DNA from: Prostheceraeus crozeri
Lineage: Eukaryota; Platyhelminthes; Polycladida; Euryleptidae
Direction: 5' to 3'
DNA length: 64,000 bases
Assembly (NCBI GenBank): GCA_907163375.1
Contig: CAJQUW010000950.1
Span: forward strand, 1 to 64,000
The position numbers and the translations under genes are program-made. The notes beneath the pieces are model-generated. The model was not told the DNA's origin and ran no database searches. It saw nothing but the letters and a program-made list of their open reading frames with translations. Position 1 is the first letter of the stretch; the number at the start of each line of letters is the position of its first letter. Below are positions 1-10,289 of the stretch, one piece after another.

Positions 1-379
1 CAGTATTAAAAAGGCCTATGTATTATGCACGTATATGATAAAAGCATTAATTACGGGTCGAGCAGCTTGAGATGTGCGGGCCTGGCAGGGCCTGGGTCTG
101 AACATTTCCGGTGCAGTGACCTTAGGCCGTTCAGGGCTTTGTCTGAGCCGGCCCGGGGGCCCATTTACAATTCATTGCATCTGTATGCTGTTCTCCAACA
201 ACTGCGCTTTCGGCTGAAACACAATCTCAAGGAAGTCCGCGATCTCCTTTACAATCTAAATGAATGATTGACAGGTGATGAAGGCCAGCAGATTGGAAGG
301 ACTACAACGATTGCCTACAATGATTACACACTTGCATTGGCTTCAGCCCCAATGTCAAATACCACTTTGTCTCGCAAAG
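1..379. other. left edge, no gene supported
   Basis: A GC-rich patch at about 55-170 stands out from the AT-rich surroundings. The two short open frames here have no recognisable domain, no signal peptide and no convincing splice sites. The last eight bases (372-379) are the left target duplication of the hAT element that follows. Confidence 0.4.
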
Positions 380-1104
380 CAGGGATGTGGAGTCGGAGTC
401 CCGGAGTCCTATCATTTTTGCTGGAGTCGGAGTCGGAGTCTAAATGATAGGACTCCGGACTCCGGCCTATAACTAGACCCGAAGTAAAATACAAACAAAT
501 CATCTATTCTCGTGCATAGCTGTCACTGTCAACTTTCTCCGTCAAACAAAAGCACAGAGACAGCAGTGCATGCAAAGCTTGTAATAGTTGAGAGAATGAA
601 CCGTGATAGTGAAAAAAGGATTGTCTTTTCACTCGGTGATTTAGTAGAGAAGACAAGCCTTCCTAGCCTCGATCACACATGCGCACCAAAGGTCACATCA
701 GAGACAAAAATGAATATTAGTTTGTTTGAGAACATTGCCTCTTGCCCTCACGTTAATTGTGTGTGATGGCTCCTCCAAAGCGCATATTGAAATCGAAAGT
801 GTACTGATATTTTGTGGAGAAGGATGGGGATTTTTCTGCCTGGCAGAGACTGGAGAAAACCGTGTGAAGCACACATCAGCAAGATGGGAGGAGCCGAGTC
901 GCATGCATCCAACTTAAAGCGACATTTGATAGACTTTCATCGAAAATGATTGATAATTGATACAGGAATGATCACTAAACATAAGTTCACGCAAGCCTAT
1001 AATGAACTATGCCGCAGGTTACCAGTTTTTTCAAAAAACTAGGCTATATATACTTGCCACCCGGAGTCGGAGTCTTATAAAAATGATAGGACTCCGCATC
1101 CCTG
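380..1104 (+). mobile_element. hAT-like DNA transposon, degraded, with perfect 8-bp TSD
   Basis: The element starts with CAGGGATGTGGAGTC and its right end, reversed, reads CAGGGATGCGGAGTC, so the terminal inverted repeats match at 14 of 15 bases. The termini also carry repeated GGAGTC hexamers and a shared CCTATCATTTTT block. Both ends are flanked by the direct repeat TCGCAAAG (372-379 and 1105-1112), the 8-bp duplication expected of hAT transposition. At 725 bp it is far too short for a complete hAT transposase gene, and the interior holds only a zinc-finger remnant (766-949). It is an internally deleted copy. The perfect duplication suggests a fairly recent insertion, while the damaged coding remnant was probably already broken in the parent copy. 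Confidence 0.85.
766..949 (+). pseudogene. BED-type zinc finger remnant of a hAT transposase
   Basis: The reading starts MAPPKRILKSKV, followed by a tyrosine/tryptophan-phenylalanine segment and SAWQRLEKT. It continues in another frame as a cysteine-containing stretch ending SNLKRHLIDFHRK and a stop. The NLKRHL...FH block is the C-terminal half of a BED zinc finger, the DNA-binding domain at the N-terminus of many hAT transposases. There is at least one in-frame stop and one frameshift, and nothing of the RNase-H-like catalytic core follows. It lies wholly inside the hAT element at 380-1104, which supports the assignment. Confidence 0.6.
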
Positions 1105-1112
1105 TCGCAAAG

Positions 1113-1518
1113 TGACTGAATTCAAATACCTATAAAACTTCAAGATTGAGCCGGAGCTTTCTTTTCTGTCGGCTGTGGCTCCGAAACCATGATGCAAATT
1201 ACGCTTATTACATAAGCATTTTAAAAATTGTATAAATTCAGGAAATAAGACTTTAAGTCAATTCTTACAATCAAATCACCATCATCAATCAAAGATTTCT
1301 TCACTGCTTTCCATCACTGCTTTAACTCGACAATGGAAATGCGTCATTGGCTTGAAATGTTCTCTGAGAATATTTCATGACTCTAAGGTGATCCCTTCGA
1401 CCATTTGTCTGTCAAAGGTTAAACGAATATTGTTTATTTGCTTGCTTTGCACATAGACTTGTAAACATCCTCTGAATACGTTCATCGAAGTGGTGATGAT
1501 TGAAATAACAGCCTTGTT
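1113..1518. other. intergenic, no gene seen
   Basis: This AT-rich sequence lies between the hAT element and the first lectin-like gene. I see no open frame worth reporting and no clear TATA box. It presumably holds the distal promoter of the gene at 1560. Confidence 0.4.
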
Positions 1519-1559
1519 ATCAACAATCATTCGATAGATACTCCCAAGTCATCGAAGTC
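1519..1559 (+). promoter_or_regulatory. conserved proximal 5' flank of lectin-like gene 1
   Basis: The segment just before the ATG contains AATCATTCGATAGATACTC and then AAGTCA shortly before ATGAAT. The second paralogue has the same order of blocks (AATCATTC, GACAGATACTC, AAGTCA) at the same distance from its ATG. Conservation just upstream of both duplicates points to a core promoter or 5' UTR retained after duplication. Whether the shared block binds a factor is unknown. Confidence 0.45.
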
Positions 1560-2276
1560 ATGAATGCTGTCCGTATTGCTATTTGCCTTCTCTTTGTCTT
1601 CTCAAACGGCAATTCCTCAGCAAATCTCAGTCAATCTCTGCCGGATCTCAACCACGCCCTCCTTCTCATGACAAAGACGTCTCAGAGAATTCTTGATTCA
1701 CGGACACAGCAGAGAGAACAGGAAATATCATCCAAATTCGCATCTGATACGTCGACAAGGGCCGAACTGAAGGATTGGTTCTCCAGTGTGCTGAAGAAAG
1801 AAACCAGAGCGCTGAAGATAGAATGGAACACGAAGATAACAAACCTGAAGGATGAGATTGAAGACTTGAAGAGCTCGGTAAGGAAGTATTCTCCGAAGAA
1901 AAGCACCTGTGTTCTTCCATGGTCAAGAACCCCTTCAGGCAAATGCATTCTTCTCAATCTTGACTTGAAAAACTGGTTCGCAGCATCCACATTTTGTCAG
2001 GAGCATGATAGCGTTCTGGCAACGTTTCAGAATCCATTGGAATATCGAAATATCATTGAAAGTAATGTTCTCTCAGTGCTTCTTTGTTCCTGGGTTGGAA
2101 TAACAGTCAACAATGGAGTGTTTGACTTCAGAGGGCCAACAGGAAGGTCTTTCTTGCACCTGTCTACATTTCCAAACATTTCCACAACAAGATGTGTGAT
2201 GGCCTGTCGAAAGAAAATGGGCGTCGGAGATTGCTCAAAGAGAAACAATTTCATGTGCATGAAGCACTTTGGGTGA
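1560..2276 (+). CDS. secreted C-type-lectin-like protein, coiled-coil plus CTLD (copy 1)
   Basis: This intronless 238-residue protein has three parts. An N-terminal signal peptide (about residues 1-21, hydrophobic AICLLFVF) is followed by a helical, charged coiled-coil region (about 35-110, including an ETRALKIEWNTKITNLK stretch). A C-terminal C-type-lectin-like domain (about 117-237) carries eight cysteines, an LPW near its start, a WVGI core matching the family's WIGL motif, and a final FMCMK. The EPN/QPD and WND calcium-ligand motifs are absent, so classical calcium-dependent sugar binding is unlikely. The coiled coil suggests extracellular oligomers. The ATG is chosen because it opens a clean signal peptide and aligns with the paralogue at 4455. 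The role is inferred from architecture only; immune or mucosal recognition is a guess. Confidence 0.88.
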   Translation: MNAVRIAICLLFVFSNGNSSANLSQSLPDLNHALLLMTKTSQRILDSRTQQREQEISSKFASDTSTRAELKDWFSSVLKKETRALKIEWNTKITNLKDEIEDLKSSVRKYSPKKSTCVLPWSRTPSGKCILLNLDLKNWFAASTFCQEHDSVLATFQNPLEYRNIIESNVLSVLLCSWVGITVNNGVFDFRGPTGRSFLHLSTFPNISTTRCVMACRKKMGVGDCSKRNNFMCMKHFG

Positions 2277-2449
2277 CACTTCCCTCTTCAGTGCTGCAGT
2301 CACATCCTGGGATATTTGATCACTGACTGAATCAATCAAAATCAACTTCTTCGGATGAATGCGGATGAAACTGCTCTGTCTATGAACTCTTTCTGATGAA
2401 AAACTGGTCCCGTGGACACTTTTGTGAATTTTTGGCTCATTTTAACAGC

Positions 2450-2455
2450 AATAAA
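2450..2455 (+). other. polyadenylation signal of lectin-like gene 1
   Basis: A canonical AATAAA lies 174 bp after the stop of the gene ending at 2276. It is the first such hexamer downstream and gives a plausible short 3' UTR. Confidence 0.5.
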
Positions 2456-3675
2456 AACAATTACTTGACTTCCAGGGGGTTATACGTTTCTTTATACTGC
2501 TGGAATAAACTACAATAGCCACGACCCGGTTTGACTGCGCTTCTCTGATAACTACTTTTGATTTTGTCATATTTGGCCAATGGGAACATCAGAACATTTA
2601 TCTTTAATTCAAGAAACGTTTTGAAATCAGAGATTTTTATTTGATTTCTTAGACAATTTTGCATCTTAAGCAATTCAAATTATTTGTAGATCATTGCATA
2701 CACCTATTGATGCATTGTTGATAGCATTTCCGTTGCCTACAGCACAATTGAAGCTATAATCAACATGCTAATTCATCCAGAAACGCATCTAGGTGCTCGT
2801 TACAATGAATGAACAGCAGTATCAATTTTAGTAGTTAACTACTCAAGAAAGTAATCTGTCTGTTTTGTGCTACAAATAATGGACCCCAAGCATGAAAAGG
2901 ACAGATTCTCATACATTCCAATGTTTTTCGTGTAATTTCTCCCTTGGATGAGTAGTTACTTTAATTTCTTGCACGCTGTATAACTCAGATAGCATCAGTC
3001 TATATGCAATCTACATGTGCAATAGAATGCATTTTTACAGATCTCTAGTTGAATTGCATTCAGCACGGCTTACCTATCTCTATGCAATCACACATGCTCC
3101 TCATACTGTTGCAAGACCTGCGCATGCGATATCGGATCAACACGCACCGCTTATCAGAACCATCAGCTATCAATCTCTAACTGATACTCAAAAATCAAGA
3201 TATTGGAAAAAAGTGGAATTCAAATCTCTAGCTGCTATCTGCAGCAACAAGATGACTAAGTTGGAAGAAACTGATGCCTCGAGAGGAACTAGCATGCCTG
3301 AGTGTGTAATACAGTAATTTCGTACACGATTGCATGTTGCTGTAGAATTGTCATGTTGTATGATTCGATCATCGCTCGTTTCATCTTGCGAGCTCCTCTC
3401 ACCCTCAGTAAACGCATTGACAATAACGCTATTTCTGAAACTCAGTCATTGCGCACAAGCATAGCTTCACTAGGACTTCACAGTGATCCTTCCACATGGA
3501 GGATTAAACCTATGAAGGTTCATTTCCTTGAAATTAAAATACTGTGTAGCAGATCGGTACAAGCGTTTCATATTTAATTGTCTTCAATTCACATTTCAAG
3601 CAGTCACACACGAAAGCAGCATGTTCGCATTTGTGGTCTTTTAATACATATACGAGGATGATTAAGCAATAAGTA
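2456..3675. other. intergenic, no gene seen
   Basis: There is no supported coding sequence. The open frames near 3015-3577 have no domain, no hydrophobic segment and ordinary composition, and I read them as chance frames. Confidence 0.4.
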
Positions 3676-3814
3676 TAGGATATCACACTGATTTCAGTAG
3701 ATTAACGCTGAGAATCTACGAGTATCATAAGCCGGAGGCGAGGAGAATAGATAGCTTATGATACGAGTAGATTTTCAAGCAGCGTTTATCTTCGGAAATC
3801 AGTGTGATATCCTA
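3676..3814. repeat. 139-bp palindromic (hairpin) repeat
   Basis: The left arm starts TAGGATATCACACTGATTTC and the right arm ends with its near-perfect reverse complement. Inner blocks such as GTATCATAAGC and GCTTATGATAC also pair, leaving a loop of about 22 bp. It is probably a small foldback or MITE-like element, with no coding content. Confidence 0.75.
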
Positions 3815-4059
3815 ATTTAAATGACCGATATCTTAAAGGGAATAGAAATTCATAAAATTCAAGCGTTTAACACTGCAAATGTTGACAACATGAAAGACAT
3901 GTTTAGTAGAACTTTCTCAAACTGTGTATTCAATGTCAAGTTTGAGAAGTAAGAGACAATGTGACGTGACTCATCATAGTATGATACTTATTGTTGACAA
4001 ATTGTTAAAATTTGTTCTATCGTTAAATATCTACAATTCTACTGATATCGGTCATATAA

Positions 4060-4146
4060 ATGAGTGTGATCGTCATATCAGCGGTGTAATCGTCATATCA
4101 GCCATGCAATCGTCATATCAGCGGTGTAATCGTCGCATCAGCGTTG
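4060..4146 (+). repeat. 20-bp tandem repeat, about four units
   Basis: Units of the form GTGTAATCGTCATATCAGCG follow one another with a few substitutions. An open frame runs through them, but its repetitive content comes from the repeat and I do not call it a gene. Confidence 0.7.
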
Positions 4147-4413
4147 TCAGGAAGTGGAGGAAGGAGGAAGAGGATGTTGTGATGAAAGTAAAAACCTGAT
4201 GTTGCGGTTGACCATCTTAGAAGCTTGAATGGTAGCATTAGTTATTCACTTTGCACTGTTGGCTTGCTGTAATGGATGACATGATCCAGATGTTTAATTA
4301 CTGCAGTTTATTCGCTTGATTCCAATCTTCCTGGTATAGATAAGACGGTTAAGATTATCTTAATAAGAACGGAGTTAATTAAAAGGAAGTAAAGCGCAGA
4401 TGTAATTTAACTA

Positions 4414-4454
4414 TCAGTAATCATTCTTCGACAGATACTCAACAAGTCACTGAC
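4414..4454 (+). promoter_or_regulatory. conserved proximal 5' flank of lectin-like gene 2
   Basis: Blocks AATCATTC, GACAGATACTC and AAGTCA precede the ATG in the same order and spacing as before the paralogue at 1560. This supports a shared core promoter or 5' UTR that was duplicated with the gene. Confidence 0.45.
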
Positions 4455-5174
4455 ATGAATTCGGCCTGCTGTGTTGTAATTTTCTTCCTCTTGTCTTTCG
4501 GCAGCGGTAATGCCGCGAATGTCAGTGAATCTTTGCAGCAACTCAGCGACGCTCTCCGTCTCATGACAAAAACCTCAGAGAGAATTCTTGATCCCCAGAG
4601 ACTGCAGATTGAAGAGAACATTTTGTCCAAATATGCTGCTGACACTTGGACAAGTGCTGAGCTGAAGGAATGGTTCATTGATGTACTGAAGAAAGAAACA
4701 AAGAAGTTGAGGAATGAGATTGCACGGCGGGACATTGAAATCTCCAATTTGAAGACTCGAGTTGAAGAAATGAAGACTTCTAAGAACAACTCGTGCATCT
4801 TCCCTTGGTCAAGAACGGCTGCAGGAACTTGCATTCTTCTCTCATTGGAGTTGCGTGATTGGTCTTCAGCTTCGAAATACTGTGAGGATCAGAAGGGCGC
4901 ATTGGCGACGTTTCAGAATGAAGTGGAGTACCGAGATGTTGTAGAAAGTCACTTTCTGTCATCATTTTGTCCATGGATTGGAATCACTCTTACTAGCGGT
5001 GTCCATGATTTCGGTGAAGCAAAGGGAAGAACCTTCGTGAAATCATATAGATTTTCAAACAGTTCAGGGACTAGATGTGTGGTAGCGTGTGGCAAAGAAA
5101 TGGATAATGAAGACTGCTCCAAGAAACGGAATTATATTTGCATGAAGCCATCTGAGTCCACAATGCTTGAATAA
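4455..5174 (+). CDS. secreted C-type-lectin-like protein, coiled-coil plus CTLD (copy 2)
   Basis: This tandem paralogue of the gene at 1560 lies in the same orientation about 2.2 kb downstream and also has no intron (239 residues). Its signal peptide is MNSACCVVIFFLLSFGSGNA. A helical region (about 35-110) contains a strongly charged heptad stretch, ETKKLRNEIARRDIEISNLK, consistent with a parallel coiled coil. The C-type-lectin-like domain begins at IFPWSRT, has WIGI at its core, pairs of C-terminal cysteines (RCVVAC, EDC) and ends YICMK. As in copy 1, EPN/QPD and WND are missing, so a calcium-dependent sugar site is not expected. The shared MTKTS block before the coiled coil is conserved between the copies. 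Substitutions are spread along the whole length, so the duplication is not very recent. Confidence 0.88.
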   Translation: MNSACCVVIFFLLSFGSGNAANVSESLQQLSDALRLMTKTSERILDPQRLQIEENILSKYAADTWTSAELKEWFIDVLKKETKKLRNEIARRDIEISNLKTRVEEMKTSKNNSCIFPWSRTAAGTCILLSLELRDWSSASKYCEDQKGALATFQNEVEYRDVVESHFLSSFCPWIGITLTSGVHDFGEAKGRTFVKSYRFSNSSGTRCVVACGKEMDNEDCSKKRNYICMKPSESTMLE

Positions 5175-5614
5175 TGACAATCATGTGAGGCTTTGTTGAT
5201 CATCAAACTGGTTGCTTTTATGGCTAATATGCACCGCCAACCCACAGACTGCTTCACTACCTTTATCTGCACAAGGATTTACTTGTTATCCTGATAGCCA
5301 CTGTAGAAACGAATGAAACTAGTAGATTTAAGAATCATTCTTGCGATAATGAATTGTCCTGAAATGCATTTGTCATATTCTCTGCATTAACTAGATTGTG
5401 TTATCTAATCATTATTGTTTTATAATCTTTGTTTTTTTTTCGGTACTTCCGGGATCTACAAGACATTTGCCTCATTGCTGGTATATTTGTGAGAAAACGT
5501 CCCTACCATTCAGTTCTTGTTAATTACTTTGAGATCATTAAAAAGTATTAACCATAGAGTTAGTATATTAGGTACAGTACTCAGCATAATAAGTGCACGA
5601 TAAGATTTCGAATC
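5175..5614. other. 3' flank of lectin-like gene 2
   Basis: AT-rich sequence with no close AATAAA hexamer. I see no gene. Confidence 0.35.
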
Positions 5615-5910
5615 GATCATGAATTCCTTAATAATTTCCTTGATAGCTTGATTTCTGTTTAATCAAGATGCCTGTTAGTAACACTCCTTTTGGTACCTGA
5701 TAAGTCTCATACTACTTTTACAGAGGTACCATATCGCCAGTTTAAAACACAGGAGAAATTTCCAAAAATATAGCTACTGAAAAATTTATCAAATATTTTT
5801 TTTAACTGCAAGAACGCATTCTCCACTAAAACTGAATCTTTTGATTAAAAACTTTCGCTGCATGCTGACATTTGTTAGAGTCGACACTCTATACCTACTT
5901 ACTCTATGGT
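5615..5910 (+). repeat. dispersed repeat ending in GTCGACACTCTA
   Basis: The right end reads GAGTCGACACTCTATACC followed by TTACTCTATG. The same terminal block recurs at 28494-28532 (+), 39160-39196 (-) and, diverged, at 23850-23872 (+), preceded in each case by a short ACAGATA- or CTGACA-like lead. Upstream parts also resemble the 28 kb copy. It is an unclassified non-coding repeat family. Confidence 0.5.
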
Positions 5911-7270
5911 ACAATTGTCAAAATTTTATTCAAAACAATTGAAAATTGTCATCATTAAATACCAGTGTTTCAATAAGCAAATAAATGAAAAATATCCCTG
6001 TAAAATATCTTTAAAATTAGCAGCTAAAATAATATTCTTGTGGATCTTAACAGTTTATAAACAGAGGATATCCGTTTTTAGCTTTTTCAATTGTATCGTC
6101 ATCAGATTTAACTGATATTAAATGATGTCTTCTATGAAGTTTAGTTACAGTTATTTCAACGATGTGCTGTTTTCAGTCTGTACTGAAGGTATTTCCGACA
6201 TCATCGGAGGTTTCAATGCAGACATCTGGGTATATTGGGAAAGTTTTCATAGTGTCAAGATGAATGGATGGTAATACTTGAATTCGATGGCATTGAGATT
6301 GTGAGGCAAAATGAGAGAAAATTGGCAGTTCATGAGCGTTTTTGACATCTCAGATTTCTTGTTACAAATTCAACTTCACCTCCACGAGAACCAGGATCAT
6401 CATCATCATCCTATAAGCAGTTCCTTGCATGCTGTTTTATGATTACAAGAGTTCATGAAGACCTTCTTCATAAAGTGAAAAACAGAATTAATACCAAATT
6501 CAATCTATTTCAAAGCTTCCCTCAGCATGACAATCAAGCCAATTTGCACATGTGAGAAGGCGTCAATGCACTTAAATATCACAAAACTTCCGTATCTGCT
6601 GTTCCCTCTTTGCCGCAGAGATTTAACAATTAGTCCATGTGATCATCGCTGTCTTCATTGCCGTTACCACTATGATACACACTGAACCTATTCAGATCCA
6701 CAATAAACAGCCAAACTGATGATGCGTGCTGCACACATACTCCTCGACAGTGCTCATCAGATCTTCCTTCTCAAAGACAATCTTTCCTTTCCTTGCTTTG
6801 CTGTGGCTTGAAGTAGGAACACGAGCAGGGGGAGGGAGCATCTGTAAATCCATCTCAGTGCCTGACTTCACCTGAAACGGATGCGTCTATTTACCTGCTA
6901 ATAAGTACTCCACAACTGTTGATAGTCACTTGCAGTGCTGATTGTTCCCTTATTCTACTGTATTTTTCTTCATTAACATCATAGCGGATTTGTAGTTATA
7001 CCTGTGTTGTACACTTTATGCATTGAAATGTACAATCCTTTTATATACAATATAGGCCACTACAGAAATCTGACTTGTGTTAAAGCTTAGAACTAATACT
7101 ATGAAGGACATTTTAAAAACTATGAACTAGAAACATCGATTTATTTATGTCTGCTTCACAAGGGGCACTTCGGGTCCCTTAAGCATCCACTAAACATAGA
7201 TATTAAACAGTCATTTAAACATTATTTTAAATTTGAACTAAATACTATTATCAAGGCCATTTTTTGCAAT
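5911..7270. other. no gene seen
   Basis: AT-rich sequence without a supported coding region. A short (ATC)n run lies near 6395-6412. I found no transposase or splice-delimited exon. Confidence 0.35.
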
Positions 7271-7648
7271 CAAGAAACAGCCAACCGGTAATCCATTGAC
7301 TCTTAACTGATCAACCAGTAATCCAGTGACTCTTCACCGATCAACCGATAATGCAGTAGCCCTTTACCGATCAACCGATAATGCAGTACCCCTTGCCGAT
7401 CAACCGATAATGCAGTACCCCCTTGCCGATCAACCAGTAATGCAGTGACCCTTAACCGATCAACCGATAATCCAATGACTCTTAACCGATCAACCGATAA
7501 TCCAATGACTCTTAACCGATCAACCGATAATCCAATGACTCTTAACCGATCAACCGATAATCCAATGACTCTTAACCGATCAACCGATAATGCAGTGACC
7601 CTTAACCGATCAACCAGTAATGCAGTAACACATAACCGATTAAGAAAC
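7271..7648 (+). repeat. 30-bp minisatellite, about 12 units
   Basis: The unit is 30 bp, built around AACCGATCAACCGATAAT and then a CCAATGACTCTT or GCAGTGACCCTT variant. The central units (about 7445-7590) are nearly identical and the edges are more diverged, the usual pattern of an array that grows and homogenises at its centre. Because 30 is a multiple of three, one frame stays open and would encode a repeated MTLNRSTDNP. There is no sign that this is a real gene. Confidence 0.9.
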
Positions 7649-8678
7649 AGTTACGATTTTCATATGCTATTGTGATGGTTTTGTATGATGACTTGCCTTT
7701 CTCCTTTTTGACAGTTTCATCAAACACACATTTTTACATTACTTTTGACAATATTGGCTTACAAATTTCTTTAGGTGCTTTCAAGACATTTCTATGACAC
7801 ACAGGAGGTATGTGACTTATCTGCATGCATTCATGCGTGGTATGTAACGTTGTGAATTTACATGGTGAGCTCATACTACTTCTAAATGGTGTAAGTAGTG
7901 ACGATAGATGGATCTTCTCAAGTCACATTAAAAACACATGTCTATGCCTATCTGTCGATCTCAGAGTACTATTACACAAGTTCAATTGCTTTCATGCATT
8001 CCTACACTGAGATCGCATGAGCATTCGCTCTCTTATTTACACCTAAACAGACCTTCTTACATAATATCGATATTGCGGGTGTTATTAGCCATTTGCTTTT
8101 TCAACTAACTGCCTCATTCACTAGAAAATGGAGAACTATCATTTTTCAGCAAATGTTGCTCAAAAAACGCTTCCTAATTCGAGTAATTTGATGAATGAAT
8201 TTTCTGTAGTATTTTGAAATGTCAGATGATCCGCTGATTCCAGAAATCACAGAAACAATGCTTTGGTCCAAACAATCAACAACTCGTGGATTCCAATGCA
8301 TTTAATGACCGCTCACCTCAATGTATCCCCCAGTGAAACAAAGACTGGCCTTTGGCTAGACAAATTCAACTCTTCAACCCGCTACAGAAAATATTGTTTC
8401 AGTGTCACTCACAGAAACCCGACTTTGTTTAAGTTAGTGAGATTATAACGGACAATTTGATGATGGTCGGTAGTCGCCGATCTTAGTCTATGTTGCTAGA
8501 TCTTAGCAAGAATCTAATTAATGAAACGTGCAACAGTTGCATATTCTAGCTGTAAGGCGATGTACTGCAAATCATTTTACCAGAACTCCCAACCCCCACC
8601 GCCCACACAAAGGATTTCAGCAAGTGAAAATTGATTTCTCTACTTAATGATATATCGAAGTGAATACACCCATACCCT

Positions 8679-8873
8679 CTTGAGCCACGATGACGTGCGG
8701 TTCGACTAGCAGATCACATCCGCAACTACCCATGACGTGCACTACACGTCATCGCTGCATTATGTTCCCATCGTTCACTCACCGTCAGGGGAGTTGCAGT
8801 TATGAGTGAGTGACGTGCACTGCACGTCATGGGTAGTTCGAGCTGTGTAGCAGATTTGACTTGGGGCTCAAAA
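8679..8873. mobile_element. palindromic MITE carrying TGACGTG motifs
   Basis: The arms pair as inverted repeats: TTGAGCC...ACTACCCATGACGTGCA on the left against its reversed counterpart ending GGCTCAA on the right. Each arm carries a second-level palindrome, TGACGTGCACTACACGTCA on the left and TGACGTGCACTGCACGTCA on the right. The outer ends carry no open frame. The shape is that of a non-autonomous foldback or MITE; the superfamily is unknown. Confidence 0.7.
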
Positions 8874-8997
8874 GGACCCATGAAGGCATGGGGAAGATAT
8901 TCGACATCTAGGGCAATGTTTCAATGCGTCATGACGTAGGACGTAGCATTGTTTTTAATGTCCATCTCCGTTCTAGTTATTATTCTAGTTTATTATT

Positions 8998-10185
8998 ATG
9001 GAGTGTCGAATTTCTGTGCTCACAAGGATTAAATTAGTGTTCGCTTTATGGGATGGGAATTGCTGCATATTGCCAGTGGGAATTCCATATCACCACATGA
9101 AGCGTCTTATCTCTAAGATATTGTTTCGTCGTCATGTAATTATTATCCACCAAAACTTCGGTAATGAAATTCTTCATCAGATAGCCTCTTGACATGTACG
9201 AACAGTTTATTCAGTAACTTGAGTGATAGATTGATTTCCTTTAGTTAAACATTAGAGGTATAGTTTGTTTTGAAGCAGAGAAAAATAGATTGTAGACAAG
9301 TCTATTATCTTGGATTGAATCGATCAGTCTATTTTCAATGTTTACTTTTGTGGTTCAATAAGACAATCGATCTGTTATACAGAAATTGGAATCAACGTTG
9401 AATACACGGAAAAATTGAAACATTGGACATTCAACCTGTAGGTAATCATGAAGCGCCGATTCGATATTGGGATTTAATAAAGAATTGTTGAGGTAATTCA
9501 GCAAGTGTAAAGCTCATTTACTTGTACTAATAACACCAGCGGCAACGATCTAATTAGATCTCAGGACTTCTGTCGATTCGCAATGAAATTGAACAGGTCG
9601 ACGAATGACTCATATTCAAACAAACGGCGCTGAATAAGGGGCTGATTGGAGCCTTAGGCGCTTTTATTTTACAATCGGACGATCGATTTCTACAATCCTT
9701 CCTTTGCTGGCCTCATTGTTTTGGCAACAGCACTGCCGCCAATATATTTACAACAAAGTTATTCCAAAATGCTCCTTGTTTGAGCATTCATGTCTTTCAA
9801 AGCACTGAAAAATGACTTATTACATATGTAGGTTATCTAAGACTAGCCCATTCACTATCGGCATGTACGATCTACGCATCTACCGTGGTACAAGTCTGCT
9901 CACGCTACTTCAGCATGCTCATACTAAATCAGAAGTAATGATGGCAGGCTGCCTCATATTCAAACATTACATTGAAAATACTTGCTTCTTCAGTTTTTTG
10001 ATGTGATAGAGATTTCTGATTACACTACAAGCTTGCTCAATATTCTATTTCTGAGGCATTCTTTAGTCTGTAATGTAAAACGTCTTGTAAAATATCTTTA
10101 ACAGATTGATTTTGAATAGATGAAACACATGATCGCCGATTTACGTAGATTTTCGTTGCAGTTAATTTCTTGAAGATTTGAAACA
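8998..10185. other. no gene seen
   Basis: Ordinary AT-rich sequence. Short open frames show no domain, signal peptide or credible exon borders. Confidence 0.35.
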
Positions 10186-10280
10186 CTAGGTGAAAATGCC
10201 TTGCGTAACTCACGCGTAATTACGGAGCACCCCAAACATTCGTGGGCAGTTATACTTCTAAGCACTCACTTGCGCGTACA
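10186..10280 (+). mobile_element. truncated terminus of the 11.1 kb foldback family
   Basis: CACTAGGTGAAAATGCC, then CACGCGTAATTACGGA and CCAAACATTCGTGG, parallel the left arm of the foldback at 11137, which starts CACTAGGTGACATGCC and continues with CGCGTAATTACACATGA. Only this end is present, so it is a fragment. Confidence 0.55.
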
Positions 10281-10289
10281 TTAAGAGTC

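Noticed and set aside
7445-7675. Gene for a repetitive MTLNRSTDNP protein
   Set aside because: The open frame is a by-product of the 30-bp minisatellite; there is no signal peptide, promoter or end domain.
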